10,871 bases of DNA from Mucidula mucida (lineage: Eukaryota; Basidiomycota; Agaricomycetes; Agaricales; Physalacriaceae), in the NCBI GenBank assembly GCA_015501055.1, contig JADNYV010001008.1, forward strand, positions 1 to 10,871. Reading direction: 5' to 3'. The notes beneath the pieces were generated by a model. That model worked only from the letters and a program-made list of their open reading frames with translations, made no database searches and was not told the origin of the DNA. Of this stretch, positions 1 to 7,639 are shown piece after piece. A program made the translations under genes and the position numbers. Numbering within the stretch: the first letter of the stretch is position 1; every line of letters starts with the position of its first letter.

Positions 1-1154
1 ATATTCGAGAGCCTTTTCCTGCTCATCGAGATACGCTATGGAAGATGAGGAAACGAATTGAACGATACTGAAGGTGCGCACATTCAAGAAGGTCCTTGGT
101 TCCGTAGAAAGTCTAAGATTCACATAAGTGAAAGGATTCATAGAACAAATGTACGACAGACTTCGCTGTAAAGCCTATTATGCAACTGTATTAGTTGAGA
201 AAGAAGCAACTGTAAAGAGTCTTTACCGAGAGGATTCGATGCCAGCGAAGTTGGCTCGTATGCAAGTTTCGAGGACTCCCAAACAACCGCGCGCGTCCTT
301 CTTCTCCCGAAGATTTTTCAAGGACCGCCCAACCTTCTTGATCAATCTCCAATCGTAATACGGGTCTTCGTCAATCTTCTTCCACTCATCGAAATGCAAG
401 TATTTGTCGAGCTCCATTGGGCGACTTCCATTCCTAAGTGATCTGTTAGATCTCGCGTATACAAAAAGGTGAAACAGGGACACGCACTTCGTAGCTTTTG
501 GATGCCCGTAATTTCTTTCTCAAAACACCCTTCCTACCTCTCCTAGAGAAACCGAGTAAGATGAATATATTTGGCGTTTCATTGGGGAACGTACAGGCAG
601 AGAGATATTCTTTGGTGTTTACGAGCTGTCTTAGGAGGACATACAGACCGAATTCGGCGCCAATGAAGAGGAAGATCAAGAGCTGCGCGTCAAAATGAAC
701 ATGAAGATCCGACACGTTGGAAGCAGGACGCGCACCAGTAATGGCCATCGGACAATGAGAAAAAGCCAGTCGTGTCGAGCCGCTTGTGGGCGTGCGCGCG
801 GTCTTTCTTTTTCCGTCTGAAAGACCTGGCTGAGTGCAAGCGAGTGCGAGGTATGACCTACACTTACTTCTTGACTTTCAAGTTGATTGGTGCCCAGTCG
901 GAGAGGGCTGATATTTTGCGGATCCTGGCCGACGGCGGCGTAGCTGTTGAACCTATCTGTGGCGACGCGAGACCGCCACTGCTCTCGAGATATACCTCGT
1001 CGGCGGACAAAGCGGCTGCGAAGGCCTGTAAGTGCCTATTGCGGTGTAAGCTGGCGTCGAGGATGCTCCGGACGACGAGGACGTACTGTTCGGCTGGATA
1101 GACGGCGTCCCAGAGACTGGAGCCATTCTTATGGTGTCCGTTGGGTTCCGCCAT
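1..1154 (-). CDS. Triacylglycerol lipase, DUF3336/patatin type (Tgl3/4/5-like), 5' part, frame-disrupted
   Basis: Family role (known): lipid-droplet or ER-bound hydrolysis of triacylglycerol by a patatin-type Ser-Asp lipase. Seen: the start at 1154 (ccATGGcg context) opens a polar N-terminus containing ALSADEVYLESSGG. A hydrophobic hairpin follows (IVRWPLL, then LLIFLFIGAEFGLYVLLRQ), then a basic stretch (RKKLRASKSYE). DUF3336 comes next, with LDKYLHFDEWKKIDEDPYYD, GVLETCIRANFAGIESSR, LYSE and TFYGTKDLLESYLDEQEKAL. The patatin core with GXSXG would lie beyond the left edge. Exons (minus): 1154-868, 816-736, 682-595, 542-488, 433-227, 174-162, 112-82, 35-1; introns are 46-54 nt. Odd: frame is lost by one base at the exon 1/2 and exon 3/4 junctions and by two bases at the start of exon 5, always next to short G runs. 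The last four exons join perfectly. The family is secure; whether the copy is functional is not. Confidence 0.88.
162..174 (-). other. 13-nt microexon of the lipase gene
   Basis: The minus strand reads GCTTTACAGCGAA, preceded by an AG acceptor (ataatag) and followed by a GT donor (gtctgt). Joined to the flanking exons it completes the Arg codon and adds Leu-Tyr-Ser-Glu. This gives the continuous DUF3336 reading SSR-LYSE-TFYGTK in phase on both sides. The flanking introns are 52 nt (175-226) and 49 nt (113-161). A gene caller would easily miss it. Confidence 0.8.
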
Positions 1155-1210
1155 GGTCAGTCGCGTTGAGACACTGGAGAACTAGGCCTTTTCTACATCA
1201 TCATGGGGGC

Positions 1211-1648
1211 TCACTCAATATTAATGGGGGCACCACGTAAAACGTGACACACATGTGAAATTCGTCCCCATGCGGCAATCCCAGGCAATTCTTTTTCTCT
1301 CTGCTCGTTCATCTGCTCGTCCTCTGGTATCTCTGGCCCGAGAATGTCACACCTCTTGACCCTACTGCAATTTTGAGCATGATATGCTTTCCGGTGATTC
1401 CACTTACAGAACTCTGTGGTCGCTGGGAAGATTCCCCGAGTCGGTTAGCCTACTTACTGCAGCTGACGAGCCGCTGTTCGGAAACGAGACGGTCTTCTGC
1501 GGTATCTGGATTCTTTGACCTCGCTCCCTGAAATGTTCGACTGTTCTAAAGTCGAGGCACCATCTGTCGGGGTTTTCAATGCAGCTGGTCGATATCCTTT
1601 GAAATTGTCCTCAACGACAACACTCCGCCTCTGCCATTCAGCTACGCG
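1211..1648 (-). CDS. Unrecognised protein, C-terminal three exons
   Basis: I do not recognise the product. Three exons are supported only by splice logic. Exon A (1648-1458) follows a strong pyrimidine-rich acceptor (tcttcctattcgcag). Exon B is only 15 nt (1422-1408). Exon C (1364-1211) ends in TGA. Both donors are gtaagt; the first intron is 35 nt with a CTAAC branch-like motif and the second is 43 nt. Phases match at both joins and the reading stays open for 119 residues. The product is hydrophilic: it starts RVAEWQRRSVVVEDNF, has a basic stretch (SRYRRRPSRFRTAAR) and an acidic/polar part (GPEIPEDEQMNEQREKEL). It has no ATG of its own, so it must be the end of a longer gene, probably including the segment at 1767-2030. 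The stop lies only 56 nt upstream of the lipase start on the same strand. The 35-nt intron is unusually short, so the model is tentative. Confidence 0.42.
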
Positions 1649-1766
1649 CTGCGAATAGGAAGAGACCGCACGCAAGAAGGCTGGTGATCAGCACCGGTCT
1701 GCGCCAGTAAAATCAGTTATAATGTAGCGATGCAAGCGAGTGCGATTCACCACAACTTCAACATAC

Positions 1767-2274
1767 AGTACACCACTTGTACAGCGGGGCACATTGCTCT
1801 ATAAAGATGTTCAGCACAGGAATTCGGCGTTCCAGCATCAACTCTATCACCAGAGGTGCAACACCGACGACCACTAGCCCGTTAACCGGCCAATATACAA
1901 ACTCTGTGATACTCCTCTCCGTCTGTTATTCTCGTAGCGTGACTCTAACATTCTGTCCATCATTCACACTCGGTTCATCTTATGCAACACATCGGCGTTT
2001 GATCACTCTGGGGAAAGGACAGTGGTGCATTCTATCAAGTCACTACAAGTACTGGCGGCCCTATTTCTCAGAACGACTTTTCCTGCGATTTCCCATACGC
2101 GAATCATTTCATTGTCGTTGTCGAGGAGGAGGGAGTTTATCGCGGGGACAGAACGTGTAAGACTGACCTCAATTAGCACCGATGTACGCCGTCATTACCG
2201 AAATGGGAAAGTATGAAAGAACGAGAAGAGGAACTGACAAAGTCTTCATACTTTCTTCCGCGCTTTGGAGACAT
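1767..2274 (-). pseudogene. Probable decayed upstream part of the unrecognised minus-strand gene
   Basis: One minus-strand frame from the ATG at 2030 to a gtatgt donor at 1766 reads MHHCPFPRVIKRRCVA, stop, DEPSVNDGQNVRVTLRE, stop, QTERSITEFVYWPVNGLV and a hydrophobic/amphipathic helix (VVVGVAPLVIELML ... IPVLNIFIEQCAPLYKW). The two stops are TAA at 1980-1982 and 1926-1928; each would be a CAA Gln codon before a single C-to-T change. A second coding-like stretch lies upstream in another frame (VPAINSLLLDNDNEMIRVWE, about 2150-2095). A possible start, MSPKRGRKYEDF, lies at 2274. The donor at 1766 and the acceptor before 1648 are both phase 0, so this part can join the downstream exons through a 118-nt intron. 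No family is recognised. An alternative is a functional gene whose exons I have drawn wrongly. Confidence 0.33.
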
Positions 2275-2614
2275 GGAAGACAGTCACGTAGTAAGATACA
2301 TCATCGCCAAGGACCATCGATTCTAATAATTATCGATTTCATACTGGAACACTTCTGACTTTCCACAACAACGTGCTAAATGGGATTCGGAAGCCCGCGG
2401 ATTACGCACCCATTTGGGCATATGACATCTTCCGCCCTTTCACCGCTGCCACTTTCACTGTCTTATTCCAAGAATCGACGTCGCCTACGTCCTTCATCGC
2501 CGAGCAAGGGAACTTGAATCTCTGCAGCATCCAACCAGAAGTATTGACGAGACCTGCTTCGAGCCCTCATCGATAAAGGTATCCATCCGGTTTTCGGTTC
2601 TTTTAGAGAAGGAC
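2275..2614. other. Gene-poor stretch left of the transposon
   Basis: No convincing gene was found on either strand. Open frames here are short, and the minus-strand one (2463-2645) begins inside the transposon's terminal repeat, so it is not credible. An AT-rich block with ATCGAT at both ends (2316-2337) may belong to the promoter of the minus-strand tract that begins near 2274, but nothing proves it. Confidence 0.4.
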
Positions 2615-2622
2615 AGTGGACC
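2615..2622. repeat. Target-site duplication, left copy
   Basis: AGTGGACC, identical to the copy at 3097-3104. The match ends exactly at the terminal inverted repeats on both sides. Confidence 0.85.
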
Positions 2623-2656
2623 AGGACCCCCGAAAATACTACCAAATGTATGATCC
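2623..2656. repeat. Left terminal inverted repeat (34 bp)
   Basis: Exact reverse complement of 3063-3096. Identity stops after the GATCC at its inner end. Confidence 0.92.
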
Positions 2657-2660
2657 CTGT

Positions 2661-3052
2661 GCGGATAAAAATTGAACTTTTTGAGACTATGTTTGGTACC
2701 TTTCCGGATAAAAATCGAGCTTTTTGGAGAAAAGGTCTGAGTCCATGTGCGGATAAAATTTGGGCATTTGGAGAGGTCTGATGTCAGGTGCGGATAAGAT
2801 TTTGGGTGGGCTGAAGGCTCTGATCCCCGGCAAGGGTCACCAGCTTTTTAGCCGTAAATTTACGTCCCTCTACGTGATTTTGTGCTGAAACAATGATTTT
2901 GCGCGATTTTTGAGCAAATTTTGGCAAATTTTCGGTCTCCAAGGACCCTGCGCCACACAAGGGTCTGGTACATTGTGCGGATAAAAATCCACTATCTGGC
3001 GAGGTCTGGTACAAAGTGCGGATACACCTTCCTTTTTGGGATCCGGATAAGA
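2661..3052 (+). repeat. Seven direct copies of a (G/C)CGGATA motif within the transposon
   Basis: Copies begin at about 2661, 2704, 2749, 2790, 2977, 3018 and 3043. Five read GCGGATA, mostly after GTG; two read CCGGATA. Most continue as AAAAATY or AAGATTT. Spacing is 41-45 bp in the left group and between the first two of the right group. Several are preceded by AGGTCTG(G/A)T about 10-15 bp upstream, making a decayed repeat unit of about 42 bp. All point the same way, unlike the terminal repeats. Repeated subterminal motifs in hAT elements often bind transposase; that role here is inference. Confidence 0.8.
2853..2864. repeat. 12-bp perfect palindrome at the transposon centre
   Basis: CGTAAATTTACG is self-complementary. 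Its midpoint (2858.5) is one base from the midpoint of the 474-bp element (2859.5). Function unknown; may be coincidence. Confidence 0.5.
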
Positions 3053-3062
3053 ATTTGGGCCA

Positions 3063-3096
3063 GGATCATACATTTGGTAGTATTTTCGGGGGTCCT
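3063..3096. repeat. Right terminal inverted repeat (34 bp)
   Basis: Exact reverse complement of 2623-2656. Confidence 0.92.
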
Positions 3097-3104
3097 AGTG
3101 GACC
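3097..3104. repeat. Target-site duplication, right copy
   Basis: AGTGGACC directly after the right terminal repeat, matching 2615-2622. Confidence 0.85.
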
Positions 3105-3162
3105 TCGGACTTGGCTGGGACGCATCGCAATCATAATCAGATGTAGACACCGGTACCGCGCC

Positions 3163-3554
3163 CTGATGATCTTCGAACGGACGTAGCATCTGTGTCCTTC
3201 GGCAGTCCAAACACCATTAAAAGGACCATAAGGGTAGGATCACTTCAAGATTTTGAGGTTAGACACACTGATGCTCTGCATCATGGTGATACGACGGGTT
3301 TCGGACCGCAGCAACCGACCATGCCTCCCTTAGAAGCTTCGAAGTTCGAAGGCCCAATGTATCAAATTTAGCTTGCCGGTCTGTCTATGCCCCGTAGGTG
3401 ACTCGTGCGCACCATTTTGCGCTGAATTACAGCGCACTTTTCACGCGTTCATATTCCATCAGGCTCATATGATGTTTGCAGCATCTCGTCATGTCCTTTG
3501 AGGGCCCATGCGCTTCTGTCGCATGCGACTGATGGGTTTTCGAACGCACGTAGC
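3163..3554 (+). promoter_or_regulatory. Repeated 25-bp motif and HSE-like site upstream of the carboxylesterase
   Basis: The core TTCGAACG(G/C)ACGTAGC occurs at 3172-3187 and 3539-3554, each preceded by CTGATG, giving a 25-26 bp near-identical pair in the same orientation. The second copy lies about 40 bp before the TATA box. Between them, at 3333-3351, the sequence GAAGCTTCGAAGTTCGAAG contains alternating GAA/TTC blocks resembling a heat-shock element. No open frame of note lies between the transposon and the gene. Regulatory function is inference from position and repetition. Confidence 0.4.
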
Positions 3555-3595
3555 TCCCAGGAGCAGCCATTCACCTGACTAGTACTCGAGGACGA

Positions 3596-3603
3596 TATAT
3601 AAG
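3596..3603 (+). promoter_or_regulatory. TATA box of the carboxylesterase gene
   Basis: TATATAAG, ending 42 nt before the ATG at 3646. This leaves room for transcription to start about 30 nt downstream and a very short 5' leader. Confidence 0.65.
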
Positions 3604-3645
3604 TAACAATGCACCGGAATAACGCGAATAATTTACGTCGTTCTC

Positions 3646-5877
3646 ATGCTCCTCTGTTCGATACTTCTTGTTGGTTGTCTTGTCTTTCTTGCGCAAGGAC
3701 ACGACCACTCGCCGGTGGTCGATCTTGGCTACGCGACGTATAAAGGACTACTCAATCAAAACGTTACCAACAGCACAGAATTTCTCGGTATTCGATTTGC
3801 TGCTCCGCCTCTAGGTAATCATTTCTTTTTGTTGGGCATATCGCCAGTTTGATCTCCCCTAGGTTCTCTTAGATGGAGAGCCCCAAGAACCCCGAAATTC
3901 GCACCAGGACTCACCAACGCTACTGTTCCTCCACCTCGATGTCAGCAAGCTTCGACGGGTGCCGCACCAGCAGGTATATTTACGGGGTTACGAGAACGCG
4001 ACATCGTGACACCGGTCAATTCCGAGGATTGCTTGTTTCTTAAGTAGGCGTCCAAGATTCGGTAACTGGTAATGTTACCAACGGTTTGACTGGCGCCAGT
4101 GTTTATACTCCTGGCGATATTCGCGATTACACGAGGCCTTCGCAACTGCTACCGGTTTTGGTCTGGATCCACGGTGGCGGGTACGCGGCGTGGTATACGA
4201 TTGAGAACAATTGCTCAATGATCCTCAGCTACATTAGCGGTGGGACCGTCGGTTTCATGGGGACGGACGCGTACAACGGCAATGATCTGATCAAGGAATC
4301 GGGGAATGATGTGGTCGTAGTCGTCATTCAGTACAGGTTGGGCTTGTTTGGATTCCTTGCTGGAGAAGCTACTAAAAGGGAGGGAGCTCTGAATGTCGGT
4401 CTTTGTAAGTCCAGCGTTACCAGGGTTTCGTTGGCTCGGTGACTGTGTGCTTCAGTGGATCAACATTTCGCCTTGGAATGGGTTCAAAGCCATGTACGCC
4501 GCTATTTTACCTGTGTCAAGCTTTGAACACTGAACACCCTTCCTAGATTAGTAAATTCGGTGGCGACGCCAAAAAAGTCACTATTTGGGGACAATCGGCT
4601 GGTGCAGGCTCCGTTCTTCAACATATCATCGCAGATAACGGAAACACGTCTCCGCCTCTATTCAGAGGCGCTATCACCAGTTCGACATTCTTACCACCGC
4701 AGTACTTTTACAATGATACCATTCCTGAGGTATGTACATCTTGGGCGCATGCTATGTTAGCTGACATAGCCGCGTTACAGGCATTGTACGGGATGGTCGT
4801 GGAAAGAACCAAGTGAGTCAACTTGCCATGTCTGATCCTTCATTTCGACTAATGCCCCGTATAGCTGTTCAACGAACCATAACACGCTAGCTTGTCTGCG
4901 CAACGTGGAGACCGACGTCCTAGAAACTATCAACAATGACATCAACCTAGCAGGCTTTTTTGGGACCTACACATTCGTTCCCGTAGTCGACGGTGACCTC
5001 ATCCGACAGAGAGCGACAGTCGCTTTGAAGGAAGGCCACACTAACGGGGTGATACGACTTCCGCTTTCTTTGCTTGGACAGCCGCTGAGCATCTTGTATA
5101 GGTACGGCTGATGTCGATAACAAACTCTAACGAAGGAGCTCTGTTTGTCAACGCGAGCACTGCAGATACTGTCGTCGTGTCGCAGTACCTAAAGGATCTC
5201 TTTCCGCTCTTGAAGAACGACAGCGTTGACACTGCAGTCAATCTCTATGCTGGACTGGGTACTCCCATTGAGCAAGTCACTACGATCATGGCAGAATGTA
5301 AGTGGATCATCCTTCTCAGGCGTACATATATCTCAATCCATATCAGCCATCTTTGTATGCCCTACGTACTATCTGCTCGCGGCGTTCGAAGGGCGCGCTT
5401 TCAAAGTAAGCCTTCATCAGGAGTTTTCGAAGAATTGATCCCACCTCCTCCACAGGGTGAATTCGCAATTCCGCCTGGCGGCCACGGCAACGACGTCCAG
5501 TATTATTTCACCTCGTAAGCATTTCTACTGCTCCTGTTTCCTACCCTCATATGCTTTGCTAGCGCTGGTATCCCGGCATTCGACAACACAGCGTTCATCG
5601 ACGCGTTCTCGGAGCCCTTCTCAGCATTTGCGAAGACTCTGGATCCCAATGAAACTTTTGAGCCGACCATCCTACCGAACTGGGTGTCATATAACACTGA
5701 GAGCAGAGCCGAAGTCTTGTTCAATAGAACGGAGAGCTTCGAGCCATTGATAAAACGCGTTAAAACGTCTGCTTCTGTGCTTGAACGATGCCAGTACGTT
5801 GGGCTCTTTCCTGTCTGGAATGGGTATTGAAATTTGACAGATTTTGGGAGAGCGTTGGTGCGGAAACAGCTCAGTAA
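3646..5877 (+). CDS. Secreted type-B carboxylesterase, 13 exons
   Basis: Role (family): alpha/beta-hydrolase that cleaves carboxylic esters, acting outside the cell or in the secretory pathway. The spliced model is 542 residues, the usual family size. Exons: 3646-3814, 3863-4043, 4100-4192, 4238-4404, 4456-4493, 4547-4729, 4781-4812, 4865-5048, 5102-5297, 5347-5405, 5456-5514, 5563-5793, 5841-5877. All junctions are GT-AG and in phase. Seen in order: a signal peptide ([18 protein letters not shown]), [12 protein letters not shown], the SEDCLFLN cysteine motif, the oxyanion loop HGGG (142-144) and the nucleophile elbow GQSAGAGS with Ser233. The acid is Glu360 in NSNEGALF and the base His444 in GGHGND. 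The N-terminal part holds NVT and NST glycosylation sequons. The 45-nt intron at 4193-4237 is a multiple of three, so its retention would not shift frame. Substrate cannot be told from sequence. Confidence 0.94.
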
Positions 5878-6942
5878 ATGTCAAATGTAAATGGTACGAA
5901 GCTGCTTGTCAACTTAGTTTATTTTCATTTGCATTGCCGTTACCCGTTACCGGAGCTCATCTTTTCAGTCACGCGATCTAATGAGTGGTCAGTGATTTCA
6001 ACTTTCCGCCATCACGACCACGAAGAGTTTACACGGAGAGCCCTATTCTAGTCGCACCATGGCAGCCGCTCCGTATCAGCTCTTGATCTAATTGGCTTGA
6101 TGAAGTGCCAACTGGTGTCGAGTCTACCTATAGCCAATTTATCTCAATGCATTGGCGATCTGGTTCTCTATTGTTCATCGGCCTAGAAACCTGTCACTCC
6201 TACATACTATGACTCATGATGCTGGCAACGCCGCTCTGAATCAATCTGTTGAAAGATTTCCTACAGACCGCCTCGAGGGGCAAACCCGTGCTGGTATCTG
6301 TTTTGCGATCTGTAGACGGAGGATTCACGCGTCATGTGTCTCCAAGCACTCGAGGATCGTTCTATCTGATAAAGTACTTGATCATTCTCTGTCTCTGTGG
6401 GATTCTAGCGTGAAGCTAGCAGTGGGCAAATCAACCATGTTCTAGGGTAAGTCGCTGGATGTACGCACTTCCTCCACTTCGACAGCTGAAGGCTGCGTCA
6501 TACCGCCTAGTCGGAATCTATGGGGCTGTACTTACGTTCTCGCTACCAAAGACGGAAGAGCAACTGCGCAATGGGCGACTAGTATTTTTAAACGTCCCCT
6601 CAATTGATTGTGGACCAATATCATTGCTCAATTGGTGTCATCCTCTATCATAGGCACAATGCAGCCACCAGAATGCGGTCTAACACTGTTGTCCCTAGAG
6701 CCTGTGCCCCGTACAAGTGCTACATTACGATGAATATCCATCTCTCTGGGGGCAATTCGACCTCAAGGCTCCTCGAGGAGACGCACGCCGTGGTTATTCT
6801 TAGTTTGCATCTCCTGAATTTATATATAGACTAATCAAGATCCATTTATAGATGCTCTGAACATGTATTTAAGAGGTGGTGCTGATGTTAGGATACCTCA
6901 TATTCTCTCTCTTAACCAGTCGACTTCCACAACTTGAACAAC
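5878..6942. other. Intergenic region without a recognisable gene
   Basis: About 1 kb between the carboxylesterase and the CipC-like gene. Plus-strand open frames (6152-6445, 6459-6653, 6604-6834) are short and overlapping, and their translations show no domain, signal peptide or repeat. No terminal inverted repeats, tRNA-like folds or tandem repeats were noticed. The right end presumably holds the CipC promoter. Confidence 0.55.
6866..6873 (+). promoter_or_regulatory. Probable TATA box of the CipC-like gene
   Basis: TATTTAAG, beginning 77 nt before the ATG at 6943 and followed by a pyrimidine-rich stretch (attctctctctt, 6901-6912) that would lie near the start site or in the leader. A second AT-rich candidate, TATATATAGA, lies at 6821-6830 but is farther away. 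Confidence 0.5.
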
Positions 6943-7522
6943 ATGGGTTTCTTCAGCAACGACTCTGACCAGGCTCAAGCATACGACCAGGTCAGGCCCG
7001 TTCTTGCTTCTTCTCGTCGTAATCTGACTATCCACAGGTTGTCAACGCTCCTCATAAGGCGGAGTTGTCTCACGAGCTCATCGCCGCCGCCGCATCGTTT
7101 GAGGTGACTCCTCATCGCCATGCTCAGTCCACCTTGATTGACGTGTACCTCAATTAGGCGGCCAAGGCATACGAGAATCACTGCGAGAAGAACGGCAAGC
7201 CCGCTAACCATGCTATGGCCAAGGAGTTGCTGTAAGTATTCGTCAATGTACAGTAACTTCTCAACCTGACCGTTTTTCGCAGCGCCGGATTCTCTGGTGC
7301 ATTCATCGATCGCATGGTAGAGACCAAAGGAGTGAGACGCTATTCGGATCTTGATCTACTACTCCCTTCTGACATTTCCTTGTACTTAGCTTGATTATGT
7401 CGACAAGGAGGAGGCTCACCGCCATGGTATGTTCTTTGAACTTGCGCTCATGACTTGATCGTTAATCTCTTCATATTGTAGCCAAGCAACAGTGTGCTGA
7501 TGCCTCCGCTCAAGATTATTAA
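6943..7522 (+). CDS. CipC-like small protein (DUF3759), six exons
   Basis: The spliced product is 104 residues and begins MGFFSNDSDQAQAYDQV, the characteristic opening of fungal CipC-like proteins. It continues HKAELSHELIAAAASFEAAK, ENHCEKNGKPANHAMAKELL, AGFSGAFIDRMVETKGLDYV and DKEEAHRHAKQQCADASAQDY. The hydrophilic helical sequence has no signal peptide, so it is probably cytosolic. Exons: 6943-6990, 7038-7103, 7158-7231, 7283-7331, 7390-7426, 7482-7522; introns of 47-58 nt are all GT-AG and in phase. Family knowledge: the founding member is an Aspergillus protein increased by concanamycin, and relatives are often abundant or stress-responsive; the biochemical function is unknown. The gene is complete. 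Its stop is only 117 nt before the preferred start of the next gene on the same strand, so transcripts may overlap. Confidence 0.94.
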
Positions 7523-7639
7523 ATGTACAGATAACGATGACGACTTGCACTGTATTAAATTTAAATGAAATGTAACTCTCGTAGCCAACTCTCGTCCAAG
7601 TCCCATTTAGGAAATATTCTTCCTTCCATCTGGACCACC

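Larger units (their letters stand above)
2623..3096. mobile_element. Non-autonomous hAT-like DNA transposon (MITE), 474 bp
   Basis: The ends form a perfect 34-bp inverted repeat, starting AGGACCCCCGAAAATAC at 2623 and mirrored up to 3096. Identical 8-bp direct repeats, AGTGGACC, flank it at 2615-2622 and 3097-3104. An 8-bp target duplication is typical of the hAT superfamily. The element encodes no transposase, so it would depend on one supplied in trans. The interior has seven same-direction copies of a GGATA-core motif and an AT-rich middle. The terminal repeats and the target duplication are both undecayed, which suggests a fairly recent insertion. The hAT assignment rests on duplication length; the termini are not the classical CAGGG form, so another 8-bp-duplicating family is possible. 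Confidence 0.88.

Noticed and set aside
835..1745. 15-bp repeat TGCAAGCGAGTGCGA at 835-849 and 1731-1745
   Set aside because: Exact but short, with unrelated flanks; the first copy lies in an intron of the lipase gene. Too little to support a function.
1777..2160. 127-codon open frame on the plus strand
   Set aside because: It has no recognisable domain and lies opposite coding-like minus-strand readings with splice signals. It looks like an antisense shadow.
2463..2645. Minus-strand open frame beginning inside the transposon end
   Set aside because: Its start and first residues come from the terminal inverted repeat; the rest is low-complexity Arg-rich. Chance.
2784..3210. Several overlapping short frames within and beside the transposon
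   Set aside because: None resembles a transposase; they follow the internal repeats and overlap on both strands.
3609..3735. Upstream ATG at 3609 as a start or uORF for the carboxylesterase
   Set aside because: It lies only about 6 nt after the TATA box, so it is probably not transcribed, and its frame lacks the signal peptide.
4589..4603. GQSAG instead of GESAG at the carboxylesterase nucleophile elbow, as a possible inactivating change
   Set aside because: The Ser nucleophile and flanking Gly are intact, and the residue before Ser varies in this family, so it is not a sign of inactivation.
6152..6834. Three plus-strand open frames in the 1-kb intergenic region
   Set aside because: Short, overlapping, without domains, splice support or promoter context.
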